The translations under genes and the position numbers were made by a program. This document shows, piece after piece, positions 17,264-25,674 of a DNA stretch of 64,000 nucleotides. The notes beneath the pieces are model-generated. The model was not told the DNA's origin, searched no databases, and saw only the letters and a program-made list of their open reading frames with translations. The DNA is from JAGQPD01 sp020426865. GTDB taxonomy: Bacteria; Planctomycetota; Planctomycetia; Pirellulales; Pirellulaceae. The DNA lies in contig JAWKTN010000004.1 of assembly GCA_041399065.1 (NCBI GenBank), positions 310,001-374,000 of the forward strand. The letters run 5' to 3'. Positions within the stretch are counted from its first letter, which is position 1. Every line of letters begins with the position of its first letter.

Positions 17264-17293
17264 TTGACATCCGGCCACCATCTCTGCTATATG
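17264..17293 (+). promoter_or_regulatory. Predicted padR promoter
   Basis: TTGACA (17264-17269) and TATATG (17288-17293) are 18 bases apart, a near-perfect match. It is immediately followed by AT-rich palindromes that could be operators. Confidence 0.6.
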
Positions 17294-17342
17294 TAGTCAT
17301 GCTATATATATAGTTGATCGATATAAAGTTGCTCTATAGATA
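17288..17342 (+). promoter_or_regulatory. Candidate PadR operator region
   Basis: An AT-rich stretch overlaps the -10 box and contains the perfect palindrome CTATATATATAG (17302-17313), a related GATCGATAT core and a further CTATAG. PadR-family repressors usually bind AT-rich inverted repeats at their own promoter, so self-regulation is plausible. This is inference from position and symmetry. Confidence 0.4.
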
Positions 17343-17364
17343 GGCGCGCGAGATTTAGCTGCGC

Positions 17365-17408
17365 GGAGTGTTTCGCGACGTAGTTTGGAGTGTTTCGCGA
17401 CGTATTTT
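17365..17408 (+). repeat. Two tandem 22-base units in the padR leader
   Basis: GGAGTGTTTCGCGACGTAGTTT is followed directly by the same sequence with one change (ATTTT for AGTTT), and a decayed third copy begins at 17409. The TCGCGA core of each unit is palindromic. Confidence 0.8.
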
Positions 17409-17506
17409 GGGGTGTTGCGCGTTGCGGATGACGGGCTGGCACGCGTGGAAGCTTTGGGTGGGGAACGTGAACTGAATCGGTGGAGTGTGAAGGTAAGGAG
17501 GATGAT

Positions 17507-17878
17507 GTGGCGGCGAAGAAGGCAAATCACGACGCAATACGCGGCAGCTTGGACCTGATGGTTCTGTCGGTATTGGCCGAGGGTCCGCAATACGGTTATC
17601 GCATTTTGCAGCGATTGTCGGAGGTGAGTGAAGGGACGGTGGATCTCAAGCCCGGGACGCTCTATCCCATGTTGCATCGGTTGGAGACGGACAAGCTGAT
17701 CAAGGCCCGCTGGGAGAAGGAATCGACTCGGCCACGCAAATGGTACGAGCTTACGAAACTTGGACGGAGCCGACTGGCGGAGCAGGCTCGCGAGTGGGAA
17801 CACTATGCGAAGATCTTGCGGCAGTTGTTGGAGCCAATCTTGCGTCAAGCACCTGGCTGTTCAGCGCGGGCGACGTAG
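17507..17878 (+). CDS. PadR-family transcriptional regulator
   Basis: The 123-aa product is a winged-helix repressor with the family signature SLDLMVLSVLAEGPQYGYRI and the wing and recognition region LKPGTLYPMLHRLETDKLIKARWE, then a short C-terminal dimerisation helix. The start is the GTG at 17507, five bases after AAGGAGG (17495-17501). Its gene is 55 bases before a HAAS-like membrane protein, the usual partner of PadR regulators in planctomycetes and related bacteria. It probably represses its own promoter at 17264-17342. The inducing signal is unknown. Confidence 0.9.
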   Translation: MAAKKANHDAIRGSLDLMVLSVLAEGPQYGYRILQRLSEVSEGTVDLKPGTLYPMLHRLETDKLIKARWEKESTRPRKWYELTKLGRSRLAEQAREWEHYAKILRQLLEPILRQAPGCSARAT

Positions 17879-17933
17879 TGGACGACGTGATTCTGGCGTG
17901 TGAAACGGCCGTGATTTCGTGGGGAGCAGCTCG

Positions 17934-19139
17934 ATGAGTGAACAAGAATTTGAGAATTACCTGTCGCTGTTGTGCGGTATGTTGCGTCTAGGAACAGGAT
18001 CGCGACGACAGATCGCCGACGAATTGCGGGACCACCTGGAAGAACGCGTGGCGTTCTTACGTGACGCTGGTGTCCCGGACGAGCAGGCGGTGCAACAGGC
18101 GTTGGAGGAGTTCGGAGATGCTGCCAGTTTCGCGACGGAGCTGGTAAAAGTGCAACTTTATCGAAAGAAGAGGTGGATGATGCGAATGACGATCGGCGGA
18201 ACGGCGACAGCGTTGGCGATGGCGGTTCTTGCCTTTGTGGCCTGGCCCAGCCCTGACCCGCCGTCGGTGCGCACGGCCGTGGCGCAGGCACCCGCAAGAG
18301 TGCCCGATACCGAAGGAAAGTCGACTCGGTCAGCCGCCAACGCGCGTACACGGGCGTTGATTAAAGCGCCGACAAGCGTCGAATTCATCGAGGCACCCTT
18401 TGAAGAGTTCATGCAATTTTTGGCCGACAAAGGAGGGTTTCAATATTACGTTGACGCTCGCGGGATTAACGCCGTTGCCGCCTCCGGTTATGCTTCTATG
18501 GGCGGCAGGATGGGTGGAGGATACGAAATGGAATCCGGTGGAGGATACGGCGGCGGAGGCTATGGCCGTGAAGGTGGAGGTGGAGGTTACGGTGGCTATG
18601 GTGATGCTGGAGGCGAGGGCATGGGCGAGGAATCGGCAGGTTACGGCGGCGCACCGGGGAATAACGGACGCCAGCGCGTGGGGCGTAATGTCATGGAGGC
18701 ACCCGTCACGCTGAAATTAAGGGACGTCAGTATTGAGATGATCATGCAGCTTGCGATGCAGCAGATTGGCGACCACGTCACTTTTTCCATCCGCGAAGGG
18801 GTGGTGGTCATCGGAGTTCAGGGGCGACTGCCGAACGATTCGGAGACGCGAGTGCATTTTCTTTCCGGATTAACGGAAGAGGAATGGTTGCCGTGGAACC
18901 AATTTGCGACGCAACAGCCATCGTCACCATCGCCACCACCTGGGAGTGATGCGGGGGTGCGGAACAAGTTGAGTCTTCTCCATTTGATCGTGGCCGCTGT
19001 CGATCGGCCTTCGTGGGATGATCCTCGCAATACGATTGGCCTGTATGGCGATCGGCTGGTTGTTACCAATTCGCCTGACGTTCACGAAAAAATCGAATCG
19101 CTCCTGGCGGATTTGCGATCCAGTCCGCGACGCAACTGA
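17934..19139 (+). CDS. HAAS-like membrane protein with Gly/Tyr-rich and secretin-like regions
   Basis: The 401-aa product begins with a HAAS/permease-prefix-like helical domain (about residues 1-75, with RRQIADELRDHLEERVAFLRDAG and EQAVQQALEEFGDA), the domain typically encoded beside PadR genes. A single membrane helix follows (near 85-105, TIGGTATALAMAVLAFVAWP). Then comes an STN/secretin-N-like segment (APTSVEFIEAPFEEFMQFLADKGG) interrupted by a run of about 60 residues rich in Gly, Tyr and Glu, and resuming at APVTLKLRDVSIEMIMQLAMQQ. The C-terminal part ends with NTIGLYGDRLVVTNSPDVHEKIESLL, a second motif of that kind. GGGGAG lies seven bases before the ATG. The combination of regulator-associated domain and secretin-like domain is unusual. 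Function unknown. Confidence 0.75.
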   Translation: MSEQEFENYLSLLCGMLRLGTGSRRQIADELRDHLEERVAFLRDAGVPDEQAVQQALEEFGDAASFATELVKVQLYRKKRWMMRMTIGGTATALAMAVLAFVAWPSPDPPSVRTAVAQAPARVPDTEGKSTRSAANARTRALIKAPTSVEFIEAPFEEFMQFLADKGGFQYYVDARGINAVAASGYASMGGRMGGGYEMESGGGYGGGGYGREGGGGGYGGYGDAGGEGMGEESAGYGGAPGNNGRQRVGRNVMEAPVTLKLRDVSIEMIMQLAMQQIGDHVTFSIREGVVVIGVQGRLPNDSETRVHFLSGLTEEEWLPWNQFATQQPSSPSPPPGSDAGVRNKLSLLHLIVAAVDRPSWDDPRNTIGLYGDRLVVTNSPDVHEKIESLLADLRSSPRRN

Positions 19140-19141
19140 TC

Positions 19142-19597
19142 CTAATGAGCAATGTGCGTATCAATATAAAACGTGGTAACTCGAATCAACTGTAGTTGTT
19201 GCGGTCCGCCGTGAATGTACACCGACCGCAGCAACGTGATTGGCGCTGCTGCCGAATTTGCCAGCAACGTTACCCCTTGATCATCAACGACGACTCTCGA
19301 ATACTGGGACCAGGGAGTTCGCCACTGATGCCAACCAACGCGCTGTGTAACGCCTCGGGCATTGAGGGTCACGTGCACGGGCAGCCAAATTCGCCAAAGG
19401 GAAAGCAACGTCATGGCGAAGGCGATCATTCCGAACCACAAACTCGAAGCAGCGATTGTCAACAGTGCCGCGACAACGACGGCGGCAACGATGATAGTCG
19501 TGGAGCAGCGGGGTTGATCACGAAGCGGCCAATTCACGAGCTCCAGTTCCTGGGGCAACGCCTCGACTGTGGTTTTCGTTTCCGTGACACTACTCAT
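19142..19597 (-). CDS. Small membrane protein, possible bacterial PH domain
   Basis: The 151-aa product has two adjacent membrane helices (TTIIVAAVVVAALLTIAASS and LWFGMIAFAMTLLSLWRIWL) followed by a ~75-residue beta-rich segment, VTLNARGVTQRVGWHQWRTPWSQYSRVVVDDQGVT, which resembles the layout of bacterial PH-domain membrane proteins. It starts 55 bases after the oppF stop on the same strand and may be carried on the opp transcript. No family assignment is certain. Confidence 0.6.
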   Translation of the reverse strand: MSSVTETKTTVEALPQELELVNWPLRDQPRCSTTIIVAAVVVAALLTIAASSLWFGMIAFAMTLLSLWRIWLPVHVTLNARGVTQRVGWHQWRTPWSQYSRVVVDDQGVTLLANSAAAPITLLRSVYIHGGPQQLQLIRVTTFYIDTHIAH

Positions 19598-19651
19598 ACG
19601 TCTATCTTACCACACACCCGACCAGCCGCGTTGAGGGGCGTCGGGCCGGCG

Positions 19652-20680
19652 TCAGGTACTGGCCAAATGGCAAGCGGCGTGGTGGCCTGGAGAGAGGGGG
19701 ACGAGTGGCGGAATTTCGCTGCGGCAGCGGTCTTCCGCGATGGGGCAGCGCGTATGAAACGGGCAACCGGCTGGTGGATTGACGGGGCTGGGGACGTCAC
19801 CCGGCAGCACGATCCGATTGCGTTTCCGTTCGACGACCGGATCGGGGATCGGTGCCGCCGAGATCAAGGCTTGGGTATAGGGGTGGGCGGCCGAGGTGTA
19901 GATGCGGTGGGAGTCGGCGATTTCCACGATATGTCCCAAGTACATCACGGCGACTCGGTCGCTAATATACCGGATGGCGGCCAAGTCGTGTGCGATAAAG
20001 ACATAGGTCAACCCCAGCTCGGATTGGAGTCGTTTCATCAGGTTCAGAATCTGAGCTTGAATGGATACATCCAATGCACTGATCGGCTCGTCGGCGACAA
20101 TAAGTTCTGGCTCCAGGGCCAGCGCTCGCGCGATGCCAATGCGCTGTCTCTGCCCGCCGGAGAATTCATGGGGGTATCGGCGGATGTATCGTGGATCCAT
20201 CCCGACCAGTTTCATCAGTTCCTGAACGCGACGGCGCAATGCCGTTCCTCGAACGACATCAAACGCCTGCAATGGCTCGCGAATGATGGCTTCCACGGTC
20301 ATCCGCGGATTGAGACTGGAATAGGGGTCCTGAAAAATAACTTGCATCTGACGACGCAGGTCCCGCAAGTGTGGACTCCAGGTCCACCTGCCCCATCGTC
20401 GTTGCCACTGTTGCGCAATATCTTGGCCACGGAAGAGCACTCGACCACTTGTTGGTTTGATCAATTGCAGAATCGCCAGCCCGGTGGTCGACTTGCCGCA
20501 ACCGCTTTCACCGACCACCCCCAACGTTTCACCGCGACGAACTCGAAACGAAACACCGTCGACGGCGCGCACCGAACCAAGACGACGTTGGAAGAGCGTG
20601 CCGCGTGTGACCGGAAAGTCGACGGTCAGTTCTTGCACGTCCAGTATCGGTGCATCGGAAATGTGGTGCGGTTGAATCAA
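19652..20680 (-). CDS. oppF: Oligopeptide ABC transporter ATP-binding protein (OppF-type)
   Basis: The 342-aa product is a cytoplasmic ATPase of the peptide/opine/nickel import family. It has Walker A GESGCGKST, the signature FSGGQRQRIGIARALAL, Walker B LIVADEPISALD, and the C-terminal oligo/dipeptide region HPYTQALISAAP with the CPFHTRCP cysteine motif. The start is a TTG at 20680 with AAGGG about nine bases upstream. It is the fifth gene of a complete opp operon and pairs with OppD to power uptake. The peptide or nickel preference cannot be told from sequence. Confidence 0.93.
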   Translation of the reverse strand: MIQPHHISDAPILDVQELTVDFPVTRGTLFQRRLGSVRAVDGVSFRVRRGETLGVVGESGCGKSTTGLAILQLIKPTSGRVLFRGQDIAQQWQRRWGRWTWSPHLRDLRRQMQVIFQDPYSSLNPRMTVEAIIREPLQAFDVVRGTALRRRVQELMKLVGMDPRYIRRYPHEFSGGQRQRIGIARALALEPELIVADEPISALDVSIQAQILNLMKRLQSELGLTYVFIAHDLAAIRYISDRVAVMYLGHIVEIADSHRIYTSAAHPYTQALISAAPIPDPVVERKRNRIVLPGDVPSPVNPPAGCPFHTRCPIAEDRCRSEIPPLVPLSPGHHAACHLAST

Positions 20681-20748
20681 ATGTCACCCTTGTTTAATGA
20701 AATGTCCGACCATCTTTTGCATTGTGGTGTTCGATCGAGCACAGTTCA

Positions 20749-21741
20749 TTACCGCGAAAGCTTCGGAAGAAGCTCCCAGCATTTTGCGTGGTGGACCGGC
20801 GAGACCTCAAACGTGTCTGGATATTGCTGTCGGCAGAGTTCGGTTGCGCGGTCACAGCGCGGGTGAAATGGGCAACCGCTGGGAAGTTGGGAAAGGTCGG
20901 GAGGCAATCCGCCAATGGCGTAGAGGGATTGATTGGTGGCGGAATCGAGTCGTGGGACGCTTCGAATGAGTCCTTGAGTGTAAGGATGTTGGGGTGCATG
21001 AAACACTTCGTCCGTCGGTCCCTCTTCGACGATGCGACCTGCGTACATCACCGCCACTCGATCGGCCGTTCCTGCGACGACTCCCAAGTCGTGCGTAATC
21101 AGCAGCACGCTAGTGCCATATTCCCGTTTCAGAGCTGCAATAAGGTCCAGAATCTGGGCTTGGATCGTCACATCGAGCGCCGTCGTTGGCTCGTCCGCGA
21201 TCAGCACTTCTGGCTGGCACAACAGCGCCATGGCGATCATCACTCGTTGACGCATGCCACCGGAGAATTGATGCGGATATTGCTCGAATCGGTGCTGGGC
21301 GTCCGGAATTCCCACATGTTGCAGCATGCGGATGGATTTTTGCCGAGCGGCCTGGCGGGATAGTTGTTGATGGGCTTCGAGGACTTCGGTCAATTGCCGT
21401 CCGATTTTCAGGAACGGGTTCAGCGACGTCATTGGATCTTGGAAAATCATGGCGATACGATTGCCGCGAACGTCATGCATCTCCGCTTCGGTTAGCCGCA
21501 GCAGATCCCGACCGCCGAAGTGGACTTGGCCGGCGGGGAAGTATGCCGGAGGTTGGGGGATGAGTCGCATTACTGACATACACGTGACGGACTTGCCGGA
21601 ACCGCTTTCACCTACGAGCCCCAATGTTTCGCCTCGCCGCAGCGAAAACGATACTCCGTCCACCGCCTTGACGATGCCGTCGTCGGTGCGAAAGTGAGTA
21701 TGAAGATCACGAACTTCCAGCAGCATCTGGGTTTCGGACAT
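20749..21741 (-). CDS. oppD: Oligopeptide ABC transporter ATP-binding protein (OppD-type)
   Basis: The 330-aa ATPase has Walker A GESGSGKSVT, signature FSGGMRQRVMIAMALL, Walker B VLIADEPTTALD, switch His in LLITHDLG, and the C-terminal HPYTQGLIRSVPRLD plus CPFHPRCD motifs of the OppD branch. It starts five bases after the oppC stop on the minus strand, so it is translationally close to the permease genes, and it precedes oppF by 68 bases. Together they form the nucleotide-binding heterodimer. Confidence 0.94.
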   Translation of the reverse strand: MSETQMLLEVRDLHTHFRTDDGIVKAVDGVSFSLRRGETLGLVGESGSGKSVTCMSVMRLIPQPPAYFPAGQVHFGGRDLLRLTEAEMHDVRGNRIAMIFQDPMTSLNPFLKIGRQLTEVLEAHQQLSRQAARQKSIRMLQHVGIPDAQHRFEQYPHQFSGGMRQRVMIAMALLCQPEVLIADEPTTALDVTIQAQILDLIAALKREYGTSVLLITHDLGVVAGTADRVAVMYAGRIVEEGPTDEVFHAPQHPYTQGLIRSVPRLDSATNQSLYAIGGLPPDLSQLPSGCPFHPRCDRATELCRQQYPDTFEVSPVHHAKCWELLPKLSR

Positions 21742-21746
21742 GGTGA

Positions 21747-22640
21747 CTAGCTCTTCATCTGCGGATCAAGGGCGTCACGAAGTCCGTCACCCAAGAAGTT
21801 TAAAGAAAACAACAATATGCCCAGCAGGGCACCGGGAAAGACCAACTCCCACCAGAACACGACCATATGCATGGCGCCATCGTTGATCAGGGAACCCAAG
21901 CTGGAGCCTGGTTCCTGAACGCCCAGCCCCAAGAAGGAGAGGAACGCTTCCTGCAGGATCATCGTGGGTACGGTGAGCGTGAAATAGACGATGATTGGTC
22001 CCAGGGTATTGGGGATCAAATGCCGGAAGACGATCCCCGTGCTTCCAACGCCTACGCTCTTGGCGGCGCGTACGAAATCTCGCTCCTTGAGACTCAGGAC
22101 CTGGCCACGTACGATCCGGGCGGTCATCAACCAGCCCACCAATCCGAGTGCGACGAAGATGAGAAGAATCTGTCGACCGAAGATCGTTACCAGAACGATT
22201 ACCAGGAACATGTAGGGCAAGGAATACAGGATATCGACGATTCGCATCATGATGGCATCGACCCGTCCTCCCGAGTAACCAGCAATTGCCCCGTAGATGG
22301 TCCCCACGGTGGCGGACACAGTTGCGGCCATTAGTCCGACCAGCAGACTGATGCGAGTGCCTTCGAGCGAACGAATCAGCAGGTCACGGCCGAAGTAGTC
22401 GGTGCCAAACCAGTGTTGCGATGACGGCGGTTGTGCCCCATATCGCAAATCTTGCTGATCGGAACGGTAACCCCAGGTCGTCTCGATAACGGCCGGGCCC
22501 AAACTCGACGCGCCGATCAGCAACAAAATGACGACGGCACTGACGACCGACATCCGGTTGCGACGCAATCGTTTCCAAGCGTCGTACCATAGCGACGTTC
22601 CCTCGACGAGTATCGTTGGATTGTCTTGCTTGTCGGGCAT
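21747..22640 (-). CDS. oppC: Oligopeptide ABC transporter permease (OppC-type)
   Basis: The 297-aa product has an N-terminal cytoplasmic segment (WYDAWKRLRRNRMS), the OppC N-terminal helix, a periplasmic loop with HWFGTDYFGRDLLIR, and the permease core containing the EAA-like motif VRAAKSVGVGSTGIVFRHLIPN. About six membrane helices are visible. Length is normal. It lies between oppB and oppD and would form the membrane channel with OppB. Confidence 0.94.
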   Translation of the reverse strand: MPDKQDNPTILVEGTSLWYDAWKRLRRNRMSVVSAVVILLLIGASSLGPAVIETTWGYRSDQQDLRYGAQPPSSQHWFGTDYFGRDLLIRSLEGTRISLLVGLMAATVSATVGTIYGAIAGYSGGRVDAIMMRIVDILYSLPYMFLVIVLVTIFGRQILLIFVALGLVGWLMTARIVRGQVLSLKERDFVRAAKSVGVGSTGIVFRHLIPNTLGPIIVYFTLTVPTMILQEAFLSFLGLGVQEPGSSLGSLINDGAMHMVVFWWELVFPGALLGILLFSLNFLGDGLRDALDPQMKS

Positions 22641-22723
22641 AAATCTAGTAAGCCTGCAACTGGTGCTGATGGGAAAGCCGAAACGACAGAATCGAATAGG
22701 GACGGTGGTTTCAGAGTACTCCG

Positions 22724-23641
22724 CTATTCATACCGCACACGAGGATCGAGCCAGCCGTAGGCCAGGTCGACGCCCGTATTGAGCAGTAGCAGGAAAACGG
22801 ACTCGAGCACGACAATTCCCATGACCAACGAGTAATCGCGATTGACGGCGGCATCGACGAAGTAAGGGCCAATCCCGGGGACATTGAAAATCTTTTCTAC
22901 GACAACACTGCCAACGAGCATGTGTGTGATGGCAGGACCAAGGTATGTCACAACGGGAAGTAGTCCGCCTTTGAGCATGTGTCGCCAGACAATAATCAGT
23001 TCGCTCAGACCCTTGGCTCGAGCGGTGCGGATGAAATCCGCACGCACAACTTCGAGCATCCCGCCGCGAGTCAATCGGGCGATGTATGCGGCATAAACCG
23101 TTCCCATGGTGATGCCGGGCAGGGCCAGGTGCTTAATCTGTCCCCAGCCACCGGAGGGTAAAATCAGCAGTGTGAGGGAAAAAACCAGCACGAGCAGTGG
23201 ACCGAGGACAAAGGTTGGAATGCTAATGCCGACCATCGCCGCGGCCATCGCCGCGTAATCCCAGACGGTGTTCTGGCGAATCGCGCCCACAATCCCTGCG
23301 GTGATGCCGACCATCAACGCCCATAAGAGCGCGACGGTAGCGACGGCCAGCGTAACCGGAAAGCCGATGGAAATAATCTCGTTGACGCTACGCTGCGGGT
23401 ACTTTGTCGATAGCCCAAAGTCACCTTGGCATAAGTGGGCCAAGTAGCGGACATATTGCTGGTGAAGGGGGAGGTTAAGCCCATACTGCCTCTCGAACTC
23501 GGCACGGACCTCTGGTGGAATCGCGCGTTCCGAATTGAATGGCGAGCCCGGCGCAAGGCGCATGACAAAAAAGGAAACTGTGATGATGATCCACAACGTT
23601 GGAACCAGTTGCAACAGGCGTTTTCCGATGAAGCTCGCCAT
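22724..23641 (-). CDS. oppB: Oligopeptide ABC transporter permease (OppB-type)
   Basis: The 305-aa product starts ASFIGKRLLQLVPTLWIIIT, the standard OppB/DppB N-terminus, has the periplasmic PEVRAEFERQYGLNLPLHQQY segment and the EAA-like motif RTARAKGLSELIIVWRHMLKGG. The ATG at 23641 is used because GGGAG lies eight bases upstream; an earlier start at 23698 would overlap the oppA gene by 52 bases and add no homologous residues. The oppA stop lies six bases upstream, so the two genes are tightly coupled. Confidence 0.94.
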   Translation of the reverse strand: MASFIGKRLLQLVPTLWIIITVSFFVMRLAPGSPFNSERAIPPEVRAEFERQYGLNLPLHQQYVRYLAHLCQGDFGLSTKYPQRSVNEIISIGFPVTLAVATVALLWALMVGITAGIVGAIRQNTVWDYAAMAAAMVGISIPTFVLGPLLVLVFSLTLLILPSGGWGQIKHLALPGITMGTVYAAYIARLTRGGMLEVVRADFIRTARAKGLSELIIVWRHMLKGGLLPVVTYLGPAITHMLVGSVVVEKIFNVPGIGPYFVDAAVNRDYSLVMGIVVLESVFLLLLNTGVDLAYGWLDPRVRYE

Positions 23642-23646
23642 CTGAT

Positions 23647-25569
23647 CTACTCCCTCGTCATGTCGACATCGCCCGTCTCGATCCACATCCACTTCCAAGG
23701 GTGGCGGTCCATGGGACTCCGATAATACCCGTGCAGGTAGGGCTTTACCATAGTTGGCCGAGTGTAGACATAGAGCGGGATGACCGGTTGGGCGTCGAGC
23801 ATGAGTTGTTCAGCCGCACGCAGAGTTGCCATTCGCACGGTAGCGTCCCGACTGGCATTCGCATCACGAAGCAATTGGTCGTATTCGGCATTGGCCCAGT
23901 TGGAATGATTGTTGCCGGAGTGTGCCGAGAAGAGTTCGAGAAACGTAAACGGGTCGGCATAGTCGGCATTCCAACCCAGGCGGGCAATTTGGAAGTCGGT
24001 ATCTGCGAGGCGTTTGAGGTAAACGTTCCATTCAAGGTTCTCGATTTGTATTTCAATTCCCAAATGTTTTTTCCACATCTGTTGAATGGCGACAGCGATT
24101 TGTTTGTGGGCATCTGTCGTATTGTAGATGAGAGAAATAGCAGGAAGCCCCTGGCCATTGGGATACCCGGCCGCGGCCAGTTGCCGCTTTGCTTCATCCG
24201 GGTCGAAGAGTGGCCGGCGGAGTGATTCGTAGCCGATGATCCCGTCGGGGACCAAATCCGCTGTCGGCAACTGGCCACCTCGCGCTACGTACTTTACGAG
24301 CGACTCGCGATCGATTGCCAGGCTTAACGCTCGCCGCAAGTGTACATTGTCCAATGGTGGGCGCTTCGTATTGACCCAATAAAAGTATGACGACAGATTC
24401 GGCTCGTTGTGGAAATCCTTGTACTTGGCGAGGTGATCGAGGAACTCGCTGGGAGGAGGCGTGTTGCGGCCGAGCCAATCGATTTCGCCGGTCTTATACA
24501 TGTTTAGGCACGTGTTGTAATTCTCGATCATCATCAGTTTGACACGCTTGAGCCGGATTTGTGGCGCGAGCCAATAGCGGTCGTTGCGCTCAAAGATCCC
24601 GTACTGCCGGAATTTCCATTCTTTCAGTTGATACGCACCGTTGCTGACGATGTGCTCCGGACGCGTCCAAAGATCGGGATTCTTGCCTTGCTGCTGAAGT
24701 CGCTCCAGAACGTGACGCGGAACTGGCATGAAGGTATAGTACGAAAGCACGTGCAGGAAATATGGAATCGGATTCTCCAAGTGCACGGTAAGCGTTTGAT
24801 CGTCTTCCGCGGCGACTCGTACCAGTGAATCGTCCGCGATTCGTACGGACAGAGGTGTTAGCAAATCGACGGAATACGAACGACCGGCCACCGATTCCAC
24901 AATCGTTTGCCGAACCTGTTGGATATCCGCGTTGCCAGAAGCTTCGTCCGCAGACAGGAATAAGAACGCGCCAGGAGGATCGTCGGACGGGCGAATTTGG
25001 TCGATTCGTGCAGCAATGTCGCTGTCGGCAGATCTTTGTCGAAGGCATTCCGTGACGAAAGTACGCAACGCCTCGACGTCGACGTGCTTGGGAAGACCTT
25101 CGATTAATAGGGCGCGGCGATTGACCGCTTCGCCGTTTTTCAGCACGTACATCATACTGGCATATTTCGACGCCGTTTCCGGACGCAGGACGCGTTTCCA
25201 CGACCACGCAAAATCCTCCGCTGTCAGCGGCCGGCCATCCGTCCATTGTGAAGGTCGCAAGTGAAACGTGTAACGCAATCCGTCCGGCGACACTTCCCAG
25301 CTTTCGGCAAGGTCCGGAACGGGCTGCTCGGTTTCGGGCGCCGTGTCCGTTAGACCCGCAAAGATATTCCAGATGACCTCGCCGCCCGCACTATCGGAAC
25401 ACTTGCCAGGGTCGATCCACTCGGGCTCGGTGCTGTTGTTGATCCAGACTTCGTCGGTGCCGTGTTGCGGTTGTGTCGTGCCAAAGAAGTCTCCTTCGCG
25501 ATGACGGCAGCCCACGACGATCACCGCCAGCAGGAGCGAAAGCAACGCGCGAAAGCCCGCTCGAACCAT
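23647..25569 (-). CDS. oppA: Peptide ABC transporter substrate-binding lipoprotein
   Basis: From the ATG at 25569 the 640-aa product has a signal peptide with lipobox VIVVGC near residue 19, so it should be a membrane-tethered binding protein. The SBP_bac_5 domain is clear: EPEWIDPGKCSDSAGGEVIWNIFAGL, LADSWEVSPDGLRYTFHLRP, VSNGAYQLKEWKF and HLRRALSLAIDRESLVKY. It is longer than usual by about 100 residues because of an extra segment (near 130-240) between the first two lobes' motifs. It is first in the opp operon and delivers peptides to OppBC. An in-frame TTG at 25635 exists but would run into the facing methyltransferase gene's leader. Confidence 0.9.
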   Translation of the reverse strand: MVRAGFRALLSLLLAVIVVGCRHREGDFFGTTQPQHGTDEVWINNSTEPEWIDPGKCSDSAGGEVIWNIFAGLTDTAPETEQPVPDLAESWEVSPDGLRYTFHLRPSQWTDGRPLTAEDFAWSWKRVLRPETASKYASMMYVLKNGEAVNRRALLIEGLPKHVDVEALRTFVTECLRQRSADSDIAARIDQIRPSDDPPGAFLFLSADEASGNADIQQVRQTIVESVAGRSYSVDLLTPLSVRIADDSLVRVAAEDDQTLTVHLENPIPYFLHVLSYYTFMPVPRHVLERLQQQGKNPDLWTRPEHIVSNGAYQLKEWKFRQYGIFERNDRYWLAPQIRLKRVKLMMIENYNTCLNMYKTGEIDWLGRNTPPPSEFLDHLAKYKDFHNEPNLSSYFYWVNTKRPPLDNVHLRRALSLAIDRESLVKYVARGGQLPTADLVPDGIIGYESLRRPLFDPDEAKRQLAAAGYPNGQGLPAISLIYNTTDAHKQIAVAIQQMWKKHLGIEIQIENLEWNVYLKRLADTDFQIARLGWNADYADPFTFLELFSAHSGNNHSNWANAEYDQLLRDANASRDATVRMATLRAAEQLMLDAQPVIPLYVYTRPTMVKPYLHGYYRSPMDRHPWKWMWIETGDVDMTRE

Positions 25570-25674
25570 TGTCGAATCGTCTATGATGATGGGACAAGCG
25601 AATCGCACGTGATTAGAATTCAGCCTATTCGTCAAAATCGAAAACGCCGGCGGTCAACGCCGCAGCCTGTTGGT

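Larger units (their letters stand above)
16978..17506. other. Intergenic region with repeats and the padR promoter
   Basis: The 529 bases between the DUF1549 remnant and padR hold, in order, a run of degenerate 15-18-base repeats (17120-17197), a predicted promoter (17264-17293), an AT-rich palindromic stretch (17288-17342), and a perfect-to-near-perfect 22-base direct repeat (17365-17408). No credible gene was seen. Confidence 0.7.

Noticed and set aside
17365..17408. Possible CRISPR array
   Set aside because: Only two units, directly abutting with no spacers, and no cas gene nearby.
19196..20866. A 556-codon open frame on the plus strand
   Set aside because: It lies antisense to the bPH-like gene and across oppF and part of oppD, has no ribosome site and no recognisable protein features, whereas the minus strand carries clear ABC motifs.
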